From: JAURVT01 sp049059935
GTDB taxonomy: Bacteria > Actinomycetota > Actinomycetes > Propionibacteriales > Nocardioidaceae
Assembly (NCBI RefSeq): GCF_049059935.1
Contig: NZ_JBMGQR010000123.1
Location: forward strand, 1 to 6,766
Reading direction: 5' to 3'
Length of the DNA stretch: 6,766 nucleotides
The position numbers were made by a program, and so were the translations under genes. This document shows, piece after piece, positions 1 through 5,181 of this stretch (position 1 is its first letter; every line of letters begins with the position of its first letter). The notes beneath the pieces are model-generated. The model searched no databases. It was given only the letters and a program-made list of their open reading frames with translations, and had not been told where the DNA came from.

Positions 1-125
1 CTTCGACCCTACCCACCGCCGGGGCCCCCCGCTCGTCCGCACTGCCGCGCGGCCCGATGTGGCGGGACGTGACAGGATCGGGGCGCACCATGCACGCCCA
101 TCCGTACGCCTGTGAGAGGACTCCC

Positions 126-647
126 GTGGCTGACACGCTGACTGCGACGCTCAAGACCAACAAGGGCGACATCGTCGTCGAGCTCTTCGCGAACCACGCC
201 CCCAAGACGGTCGACAACTTCGTCGGCCTCGCCGAGGGCACCACCCAGTGGACCGACCCCGAGACCGGCGCCCCCGGCAGCGGCCCGTTCTACGACGGCG
301 TGGGCTTCCACCGCGTCATCGCCGGCTTCATGCTCCAGGGCGGCGACCGTCTCGGCACCGGCACCGGCGGCCCCGGCTACCAGTTCGGCGACGAGTTCCA
401 CCCCGAGCTGTCCTTCGACCGCCCCTACCTGCTGGCCATGGCCAACGCCGGCCCGGGCACCAACGGCTCGCAGTTCTTCATCACGACGGTGCCCACGCCG
501 CACCTGAACCGCAAGCACACCATCTTCGGCGAGGTCAAGGACACCGAGAGCCAGGCCGTCGTCGACGCCATCGGCGCCACCGAGACCGACCGTCGCGACA
601 AGCCCGTCGAGCCGGTCGTCATCGAGTCGGTCCAGATCACCCGCTGA
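126..647 (+). CDS. ppiA: Cyclophilin-type peptidyl-prolyl cis-trans isomerase (PpiA)
   Basis: Predicted cytosolic prolyl isomerase of 173 residues that catalyses cis-trans isomerisation of Xaa-Pro bonds as a folding helper. The whole protein is one cyclophilin domain. Visible landmarks are FHRVI (61-65, with the catalytic Arg63), FMLQGGD (68-74), GTNGSQFFIT (111-120) and HLNRKHTIFGEV (126-137). It closely resembles, from memory, mycobacterial PpiA, which also sits near the origin. The residue matching human CypA Trp121 is His126, which predicts weak cyclosporin binding (inference). I chose GTG 126 because GAGAGGA (114-120) lies 5 bp upstream and the protein then starts right before the first beta-strand. 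An in-frame ATG at 57 would add 23 residues with no family likeness. No signal peptide is seen. The rhomboid gene follows after 36 bp without a terminator, so the two are probably co-transcribed. Confidence 0.95.
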   Translation: MADTLTATLKTNKGDIVVELFANHAPKTVDNFVGLAEGTTQWTDPETGAPGSGPFYDGVGFHRVIAGFMLQGGDRLGTGTGGPGYQFGDEFHPELSFDRPYLLAMANAGPGTNGSQFFITTVPTPHLNRKHTIFGEVKDTESQAVVDAIGATETDRRDKPVEPVVIESVQITR

Positions 648-683
648 ACCCGGCCGCCACCGGCCCTGAGGAGAAGGCACCCG

Positions 684-1565
684 ATGACCGAGCAGCAGGG
701 CGCGCCCGCGTCGCGCCCCGCCCCGTTCTGCTACCGGCACCCCGACCGCGAGACCTACATCTCGTGCCAGCGGTGTGGACGTCCCATCTGCCCGGACTGC
801 ATGCGTCCGGCGTCGGTGGGCTTCCAGTGCCCCGACTGCGTCGCCGAGGGAGCCAGGACGATCCGCCAGCCACGCACCGTGGCTGGCGGACGCGTCTCGG
901 GCCGGGTGGGCGTCGTGACGCTCGTCCTCATCGGCATCAACGTGGTGGCCTTCTTGGCGCAGTACGTCACCGGTGGGGCGAACGGCACCGTCACCGACTG
1001 GGGCGCGATGCTGTCCCGCAGCGTCGTCAACTTCAACGGCGGCGTCTCCACCGGCGTGGTCGACGGGGCCTGGTGGCGTCCGTTGACGTCGGCCTTCCTG
1101 CACGTCGGCCTCCTGCACATCGCCTTCAACATGTACGCGCTGTACGCGTTCGGCCGGCTCCTGGAGGGCTGGCTCGGCACCTGGCGGTTCATCGCGATGT
1201 ACCTGACCAGCGCGCTGGGCGGGTCCGTGGTGGTCTACCTGCTGGGCCCGACGAACGGCTACTCGCTCGGCGCGTCCGGTGCCGTGTTCGGGCTGCTCGG
1301 AGTGGCGCTGGTGATGATGCACCAGCGCCGCTACGACACCCGGACGCTGCTGGTGCTGCTGGCCCTCAACGCCGCGCTACCCCTGCTCATCGGCGGGATC
1401 AGCTGGCAGGCGCACCTGGGCGGTCTCCTGACGGGCCTGGCCCTGGGTGCCGCGTTCGCCTATGCGCCCCGCCAGGCGCGGACGCTGGTCCACGTCGGGA
1501 CCTTCGCGGCGCTGTGGGTGCTCATCGTCGCGGGTTTCGTCCTGCGCACGCTCGCCCTGTCCTGA
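684..1565 (+). CDS. Rhomboid-family intramembrane serine protease with N-terminal zinc ribbon
   Basis: Membrane protein of 293 residues predicted to cleave substrates inside or near the membrane. Residues 16-52 form a B-box-like zinc-binding module with eight candidate ligands: Cys16, His19, Cys28, Cys31, Cys36, Cys39, Cys49 and Cys52. Residues 75-290 are the rhomboid core with about six or seven hydrophobic segments. The active-site set is complete: His140, His145 and Asn149 (HxxxxHxxxN), nucleophile Ser198 in GASG, and catalytic His244 in AHLGG, so an active protease is expected. The start is supported by GAGGAGAAGG (668-677), 6 bp before ATG. It lies downstream of ppiA, an arrangement seen in many actinobacteria. 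The natural substrate is unknown. The zinc module faces the cytoplasm if the N-terminus is inside, as in other rhomboids (inference), and could recruit substrate or partner proteins. Confidence 0.93.
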   Translation: MTEQQGAPASRPAPFCYRHPDRETYISCQRCGRPICPDCMRPASVGFQCPDCVAEGARTIRQPRTVAGGRVSGRVGVVTLVLIGINVVAFLAQYVTGGANGTVTDWGAMLSRSVVNFNGGVSTGVVDGAWWRPLTSAFLHVGLLHIAFNMYALYAFGRLLEGWLGTWRFIAMYLTSALGGSVVVYLLGPTNGYSLGASGAVFGLLGVALVMMHQRRYDTRTLLVLLALNAALPLLIGGISWQAHLGGLLTGLALGAAFAYAPRQARTLVHVGTFAALWVLIVAGFVLRTLALS

Positions 1566-1569
1566 CGTC

Positions 1570-1644
1570 CCGTCCACAACCCTGTCCACGGCTGTGAATG
1601 ACAGCGGTGTGAGTTCTCCACACTGGGGACAACCCTGTGGGTAA
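1570..1644. promoter_or_regulatory. Cluster of DnaA-box-like 9-mers
   Basis: Five 9-mers resemble the DnaA boxes TTGTCCACA/TTATCCACA. On the plus strand they are CCGTCCACA at 1570 (7/9), CTGTCCACG at 1582 (7/9) and TTCTCCACA at 1614 (8/9). On the minus strand they are TTGTCCCCA, read from 1632 to 1624 (8/9), and TTACCCACA, read from 1644 to 1636 (8/9). The three best ones fall within 31 bp. The stretch 1593-1660 is visibly less GC-rich than the flanking genes and is non-coding. DnaA binding is inferred from sequence only. The true origin in actinobacteria is normally between dnaA and dnaN, which are not in this window. Confidence 0.5.
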
Positions 1645-1659
1645 CTACAGCGGTGTAAG
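1601..1659 (+). repeat. Direct repeat of a 13-mer flanking the best DnaA-like boxes
   Basis: ACAGCGGTGTGAG (1601-1613) recurs as ACAGCGGTGTAAG (1647-1659), 12 of 13 identical, with starts 46 bp apart. The pair brackets the three strongest DnaA-box-like 9-mers. Its role is unknown. It could be a second protein-binding site or chance. Confidence 0.5.
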
Positions 1660-1684
1660 ACGAGCCGAGCCCGGGACGCACGAA

Positions 1685-1719
1685 GGGCCACCCACCGCGC
1701 GGACGCGGGTGGATGGCCC
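1685..1719. terminator. Hairpin between converging rhomboid and crgA genes
   Basis: GGGCCA (1685-1690) pairs with TGGCCC (1714-1719). After one C/A mismatch, CCACC (1692-1696) pairs with GGTGG (1708-1712), leaving an 11-nt GC-rich loop. This gives an 11-bp stem with one internal mismatch. It lies about 120 bp after the rhomboid stop and 23 bp after the crgA stop (minus strand), so it could end both transcripts. There is no T-run on either side, which is common for actinobacterial terminators. The call rests on stem strength and position. Confidence 0.6.
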
Positions 1720-1742
1720 CGTGGGGATCGACGGTGGTGCGG

Positions 1743-2402
1743 CTACTCCCACTTCATCGAGAAGCCGAACGCGGCGACGATGAAGCCCATGCCGATGACG
1801 AGGTTCCACGAGCCGAGGTCGCTGTACCAGGGGATCTGGACGCGGTCCTGCGTCACGTAGAACACCACGATCCAGGCCAGCCCGATGCCCGCGCAGATGA
1901 GCATCGCCGGCGCGGCCCACCGGTTGCCGATCACCTTGGGCTTGACCGGCGTGCGGCCGACCTTGGACCGGGTGGGTGCGTCGCCCTTGGCGGCCTTGGC
2001 CGGGTTGCCCGACCTCGAGGCCTTGCCCCCGGACTCCTTCTGCTTCTTCTTGTTCGCGACCTTCTCGGCCCGGGTGCCGGTGGTGGTGCTGGCGGCGGCG
2101 ACCTCGGCGGCGGTCGCGTCGGCGCCGCCGTCCTCGGGGTCGTGGTCCTCCTCGGCCTTCGCCTCGGCGGCCGCGGCGGCCTTCTGCTTGGCCTGGCCGC
2201 CGGCGTAGCCCGACGTGCGCGGGTCGGCGTCGGCGAGGTCGCTGTGCTCGTCGCCGGTGGTGGCCTCGTCGACGATGGCGTCGCCGTACTCCGAGGAGCC
2301 GTCGTCGTCGAGCGAGCCGGACTCGCTCACCGCGCCGGCGTCGTCGGAGGAGCGGTCGACGGAGTCGTCCTGCTCGTCGGGCCTCTGGTCGGGCTCGGCC
2401 AC
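1743..2402 (-). CDS. crgA: Cell division protein CrgA with long charged N-terminal extension
   Basis: CrgA is a small membrane protein that, in mycobacteria and streptomycetes, works at the septum with FtsZ and division penicillin-binding proteins. The family signature fills the last 70 or so residues of this 219-residue protein: a basic TPVKPKVIGNRW linker, membrane segment 1 (about 160-180), an extracytoplasmic loop with QDRVQIPWYSDLGSWN, then membrane segment 2 and a short FSMKWE tail. Usual CrgA proteins have about 85-95 residues. Here about 145 extra residues precede the core: first acidic and Ser/Asp-rich, then Ala/Lys/Glu-rich, then strongly basic next to the membrane. I chose GTG at 2402 because GAGGTG (2416-2411, minus strand) lies 8 nt upstream. 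A GTG three codons earlier (2411) overlaps that ribosome-binding site, so it is less likely. It diverges from the DUF881 gene and converges on the rhomboid gene. Confidence 0.9.
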   Translation of the reverse strand: MAEPDQRPDEQDDSVDRSSDDAGAVSESGSLDDDGSSEYGDAIVDEATTGDEHSDLADADPRTSGYAGGQAKQKAAAAAEAKAEEDHDPEDGGADATAAEVAAASTTTGTRAEKVANKKKQKESGGKASRSGNPAKAAKGDAPTRSKVGRTPVKPKVIGNRWAAPAMLICAGIGLAWIVVFYVTQDRVQIPWYSDLGSWNLVIGMGFIVAAFGFSMKWE

Positions 2403-2433
2403 CTTGTGCACACCTCATCAACGCGGTCCGCCG

Positions 2434-2443
2434 CGTCGCGACG
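2434..2443. repeat. Perfect 10-bp palindrome CGTCGCGACG
   Basis: Self-complementary sequence in the leader of crgA, about 18 bp upstream of its ribosome-binding site. It could be an operator half-site or simply a by-product of high GC content. No family match is recognised. Confidence 0.3.
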
Positions 2444-2460
2444 GAGGGTCGGCTACGTCT

Positions 2461-2482
2461 CGGACGGAGTTTCGTCCGTCCG
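2461..2482. promoter_or_regulatory. Perfect 8-bp inverted repeat, possible operator
   Basis: CGGACGGA (2461-2468) and TCCGTCCG (2475-2482) are perfect reverse complements around the 6-nt spacer GTTTCG. Because CGTCC occurs twice in tandem in the right arm, a second, shifted pairing with GGACG is also possible. It sits mid-way in the divergent crgA/DUF881 spacer, next to a possible -10 element, so an operator serving both genes is plausible. An RNA hairpin in the crgA leader is the other option. No regulator is recognised. Confidence 0.4.
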
Positions 2483-2483
2483 C

Positions 2484-2490
2484 TAGCGTA
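2484..2490. promoter_or_regulatory. Overlapping candidate -10 elements for divergent promoters
   Basis: TAGCGT (2484-2489) on the plus strand and TACGCT (2490-2485) on the minus strand both fit TAnnnT, because CGCTAGCG here is palindromic. On the minus strand, GTGACC (2515-2510) is a weak -35 with a 19-bp spacer. No good -35 is seen for the plus strand. The position, about 50 bp from the DUF881 start and 83 bp from the crgA start, suits both genes, but the sequence match is weak. Confidence 0.25.
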
Positions 2491-2507
2491 GTCGGCGACC
2501 GGGGGAA

Positions 2508-2523
2508 CCGGTCACCCGACCGG
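2508..2523 (+). repeat. 6-bp inverted repeat just upstream of the DUF881 ribosome-binding site
   Basis: CCGGTC (2508-2513) pairs with GACCGG (2518-2523) around ACCC. The hairpin ends 2 bp before the Shine-Dalgarno GGGGAGG (2526-2532) of the DUF881 gene. If it lies in the transcript it could affect ribosome access. Confidence 0.35.
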
Positions 2524-2536
2524 CCGGGGAGGCCTG

Positions 2537-3310
2537 ATGGACCAGCAGGAGGCCGACGAGCCGTCCGCGTCCGCCGAGACGCACCCCCCGGCGGGGTCCC
2601 GGCGCCGGAGCAGCTGGCGCCTGGCCGTCCCCCTGGTGTTCGTGCTCACCGGTCTGCTCTTCGCCGCGAGCGGGCTGTCGGCCGGCGGCGGCGACCTGCG
2701 CCCCGTGGGCGCCGACCTCGCCGACCTGGTGCGCGAGCGCACCGACCGGGTCGAGACCAAGCGGGACCGCGTCGTCGAGGTGCGCGACGAGGTCGAGCAG
2801 CTGTCGGGCGAGGTCGACACCGACACGGTCGAGGAGCAACGCCGCGTCAGCGAGCGGCTGCGTCCCGACGCCGGCTTCACCGACGTGGCGGGTCCCGGCC
2901 TGCGGGTCGAGCTGACCGACGCCCCGCGCGACGTCGACGAGCCCGGTCTTGACCCCAACCTGCTCGTGGTGCACCAGCAGGACATCCAGGCGTTCGTCAA
3001 CGCCCTGTGGGCCGGCGGCGCCGACGCGGTCACGCTGCAGGGCCAGCGGCTGATCTCCACCACCGGCATCAAGTGCGTGGGCAACACCGTCGTCCTCGAC
3101 GGGGTGCCGTACTCACCGCCCTACGTGATCGAGGCCGTCGGCGACGTCGGCGACCTCCAGCAGGCGCTGTCGGACTCCCCGACCGTGCGCACCTACCGCG
3201 AGTACGTGGTGCGCTACCGCCTCGGGCTGGGGGTCGAGACCAGGAACCGCGTCGAGTCCCCGGCCTACGAGGGCGAGGTCGACCTCCAGCACGCCAGCGT
3301 CGCCGACTGA
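2537..3310 (+). CDS. DUF881 family membrane-anchored protein
   Basis: Protein of 257 residues with no established biochemical function. Residues 1-27 form a hydrophilic, partly basic N-terminus. Residues 28-48 are a single membrane segment, and residues 57-108 are a charged heptad-like stretch likely to form a coiled coil. The globular DUF881 domain follows (about 115-250), recognised by GPGLRVELTDAP (119-130), LVVHQQDIQAFVNALWAGGA (143-162) and ISTTGIKCVGNTVVLDGVPY (173-192). The domain is expected outside the membrane. Family members are persistently encoded next to crgA and pknB in actinobacteria, which suggests a part in division or wall synthesis (inference from context). ATG 2537 is preceded by GGGGAGG (2526-2532), 4 bp away. 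It is divergent from crgA and convergent with pknB, with only 3 bp between stop codons. Confidence 0.9.
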   Translation: MDQQEADEPSASAETHPPAGSRRRSSWRLAVPLVFVLTGLLFAASGLSAGGGDLRPVGADLADLVRERTDRVETKRDRVVEVRDEVEQLSGEVDTDTVEEQRRVSERLRPDAGFTDVAGPGLRVELTDAPRDVDEPGLDPNLLVVHQQDIQAFVNALWAGGADAVTLQGQRLISTTGIKCVGNTVVLDGVPYSPPYVIEAVGDVGDLQQALSDSPTVRTYREYVVRYRLGLGVETRNRVESPAYEGEVDLQHASVAD

Positions 3311-3313
3311 GGC

Positions 3314-5125
3314 CTACTCCCCCTCGGGAGCGACCGGCACCGACGGGACCGGGTCCGTCGTCGGCTGGGTCGGCGTGGGCGCCGGCGCGGGCTTGCTCGA
3401 CACCGTCAGGCTGACGGTGGACCGCGGGTTCACCTGGTCGCCGGCCTCGGGGCTCTGCGCGGAGACCTGTCCGGCCTCCTGCTCGGCATCGGGGTCGTCG
3501 GGCGTCCGGCGCACCTGCAGGTTGGCCGCCTCGAGCGCCGCCGTGGCGTCGTCAAGGCTCATGCCGACGACGTCGGGCACCTCGACCTGGCCGTTCGACA
3601 CCGTGAGGGTGACGGTCTCGCCCACCTCGACGGTGGAGCCCGCCGCGGGGTCGGTGAACAGCACCTGGTTGCGCGGCGCGTTGTCGTCCTGGCGCTGGAC
3701 CTCCTCGGCGACCTGGAGGCCGGCTGCCTCCAGCTGCTGACGGGCCGCCGACGCCTGGCGTCCGGTGACGTTGGGCACCTCGACGGTCTCGGGCCCGGAG
3801 CTGATCACCAGGCTGACGGGCGTCTGCTCGTCGACGGTGGTGCCGGCCTCGGGGTCCGAGGAGATGACGTCGCCCTCCTCGACGGAGTCCGACGCGGCCT
3901 GCGTGACGTCGCCCCGCGTGAGGTTCTCGCTCGTGATCAGCCGCTCGGCGGCGGCCTGGTCGAGGCCCTCGAAGGAGGGCACCGTGGTGGTCGGGGTGGG
4001 CGGCGGGTCGTCGTTCACCAGGTTCGGGATGGCCCACGCGCCCACAGCGACGAGCACCAGCAGCGCGAGCACGAGGGCGATCCACAGCCCCCGCCGGCTC
4101 TTGCGGCCCTCGGGCTCGGGCTCGCGCGACACCGTCGAGGTGACGACGGGCGGGACGGCGGCACCGGCGGCCACCTGGGTGGCCTGGTCGCCGCTGCCGA
4201 ACATCATCGCCGGGGACGCGGTGGTCGCCGAGACCTCGAGACCGGCGACGGCGCGCTCGATGTCGGTGCGCATCTCGGCGGCGCTCTGGTAGCGGTCGTC
4301 GGTGCGCTTGGCGAGCGCCTTGGCCACGATCGTGTCCATCTGGCGCGTCAGCTCGGGGTTGAGCGACGACGGGATCGGCGGCTCCTCGCGCACGTGCTGG
4401 TAGGCGACCGACACCGGGCTGTCGCCGACGAACGGCGGACGACCCGTGAGCAGCTCGAACAGCAGGCAGCCCGTGGAGTAGATGTCGCTGCGGGCGTCGA
4501 CCTGCTCGCCGCGGGCCTGCTCGGGCGACAGGTACTGCGCGGTGCCGACGACGGCGGCGGTCTGCGTCATGGCCGACGACGAGTCGGCGATGGCCCGCGC
4601 GATGCCGAAGTCCATCACCTTGACCTGTCCGGCGGGCGTCAGCATCACGTTGCCGGGCTTGATGTCGCGGTGCACGATGCCCGCACGGTGGCTGTAGTCG
4701 AGAGCGGACAGGATGTCGGCGGTGATCTCCAGCGAGCGCTGCGGCATGATCTTGCGACCGTCCTGCATCACCTCGCGCAGGGTCTGACCCTCGACGTACT
4801 CCATGACGATGTACGGCAGGCCCTGGTCGTCGGGGCCCGTGGCCTCGCCGGTGTCGTACACGGCGACGATCGAGGGGTGGTTGAGCGCCGCGGCCGACTG
4901 CGCCTCGCGGCGGAACCGCGCGAGGAACGTGGGGTCGCTGGCCAGGTCGGTGCGCAGCCGCTTGATCGCGACGGTGCGGCCGAGGCGCAGGTCGCGTCCC
5001 ACGGACACGTCGGCCATGCCGCCGCGGCCGAGCAGCCCGCCCAGCTCGTAGCGGTCGCCGAGGCGTCCCGCGCCCGTGGCGGCGGAGTGCTCGCCACCGG
5101 TGGGCCCACCTGGGAACTCGGTCAT
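3314..5125 (-). CDS. pknB: PASTA-domain Ser/Thr protein kinase PknB
   Basis: Transmembrane receptor kinase of 603 residues that phosphorylates wall-synthesis and division proteins in response to muropeptides or lipid II. The kinase domain spans about 26-295: glycine loop GRGGMADV (33-40), Lys55, Glu74, HRDIKPGN (152-159, catalytic Asp154), DFG (172-174), and activation loop MTQTAAVVGTAQYLSPEQ, whose Thr187 and Thr189 match the autophosphorylated pair of mycobacterial PknB. A juxtamembrane linker follows (296-345), then one membrane segment (about 347-366). Three PASTA repeats follow at about 381-443, 447-511 and 514-577, then a Pro/Thr-rich tail. Mycobacterial PknB has four PASTA repeats. All catalytic residues are present. 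The ATG start is supported by AGGGAGGGA (5140-5132), 6 nt upstream. It is the downstream member of the rodA-pbpA-pknB operon. Confidence 0.97.
   Translation of the reverse strand: MTEFPGGPTGGEHSAATGAGRLGDRYELGGLLGRGGMADVSVGRDLRLGRTVAIKRLRTDLASDPTFLARFRREAQSAAALNHPSIVAVYDTGEATGPDDQGLPYIVMEYVEGQTLREVMQDGRKIMPQRSLEITADILSALDYSHRAGIVHRDIKPGNVMLTPAGQVKVMDFGIARAIADSSSAMTQTAAVVGTAQYLSPEQARGEQVDARSDIYSTGCLLFELLTGRPPFVGDSPVSVAYQHVREEPPIPSSLNPELTRQMDTIVAKALAKRTDDRYQSAAEMRTDIERAVAGLEVSATTASPAMMFGSGDQATQVAAGAAVPPVVTSTVSREPEPEGRKSRRGLWIALVLALLVLVAVGAWAIPNLVNDDPPPTPTTTVPSFEGLDQAAAERLITSENLTRGDVTQAASDSVEEGDVISSDPEAGTTVDEQTPVSLVISSGPETVEVPNVTGRQASAARQQLEAAGLQVAEEVQRQDDNAPRNQVLFTDPAAGSTVEVGETVTLTVSNGQVEVPDVVGMSLDDATAALEAANLQVRRTPDDPDAEQEAGQVSAQSPEAGDQVNPRSTVSLTVSSKPAPAPTPTQPTTDPVPSVPVAPEGE
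3317..3360. terminator. Two small hairpins at the DUF881/pknB convergence
   Basis: CTCCC (3317-3321) pairs with GGGAG (3326-3330) over a 4-nt loop. CGACGGG (3341-3347) pairs with TCCGTCG (3354-3360) with one terminal G-T pair over a 6-nt loop. Both lie inside the last codons of pknB on the other strand and directly after the DUF881 stop, the only place a DUF881 terminator could be close by. There is no T-run. Since the sequence is also coding, chance pairing is possible. Confidence 0.3.
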
Positions 5126-5181
5126 GCTGCGTCCCTCCCTGCGCGTCGTCCGCGCCCCTGCGCGTGTGCTCTCGTGCTCAT
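5122..5181 (-). CDS. Possible 19-residue micro-ORF coupling pbpA to pknB
   Basis: ATG at 5181-5179 overlaps the pbpA stop as ATGA. The frame reads 19 codons (MSTRAHAQGRGRRAGRDAA) and ends with TGA 5124-5122, which overlaps the pknB start as ATGA. An SD-like AGGCGGTG (5197-5190, 7 of 8 to AGGAGGTG) lies 8 nt before its ATG, inside pbpA. The peptide is Arg/Ala/Gly-rich and has no recognised family. It could be a translational relay that carries ribosomes from pbpA to pknB, or a chance frame in GC-rich DNA. The strong pknB ribosome-binding site lies within it, so pknB does not strictly need the relay. Confidence 0.3.
   Translation of the reverse strand: MSTRAHAQGRGRRAGRDAA

Noticed and set aside
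69..110. Possible promoter for ppiA (GTGACA at 69-74)
   Set aside because: No acceptable -10 element was found at 16-19 bp. TACGCC at 105-110 is too far away and lacks the final T.
57..125. ATG at 57 as the ppiA start
   Set aside because: The added 23 residues have no cyclophilin likeness and do not form a signal peptide. GTG 126 has a good ribosome-binding site at the right distance.
9..1322. A 437-codon open frame on the minus strand across ppiA and the rhomboid gene
   Set aside because: It is the antisense shadow of two well-identified genes. Its protein is Arg/Gly/Ala/Val-rich with no family likeness, as expected in very GC-rich DNA.
248..1597. A 449-codon plus-strand frame overlapping ppiA and the rhomboid gene
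   Set aside because: It spans both genes in another frame, and its product is mostly Arg/Pro/Ala. No ribosome-binding site or domain was seen.
1566..1742. tRNA, small RNA or parS site in the rhomboid-crgA spacer
   Set aside because: No cloverleaf fold and no match to the parS palindrome was seen. Only the DnaA-like boxes, the direct repeat and the hairpin stand out.
1645..2491. Long alternative frames around crgA, including one starting ATG at 2421 on the minus strand
   Set aside because: The ATG at 2421 gives a frame out of phase with the clear CrgA C-terminal domain and encodes Arg-rich low-complexity protein. The plus-strand frames over the same region are shadows.
3392..3985. Recurrent DNA segments such as TCGACGGTGG within pknB
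   Set aside because: These come from homologous PASTA repeats coding for similar peptides, not from a separate DNA repeat element.
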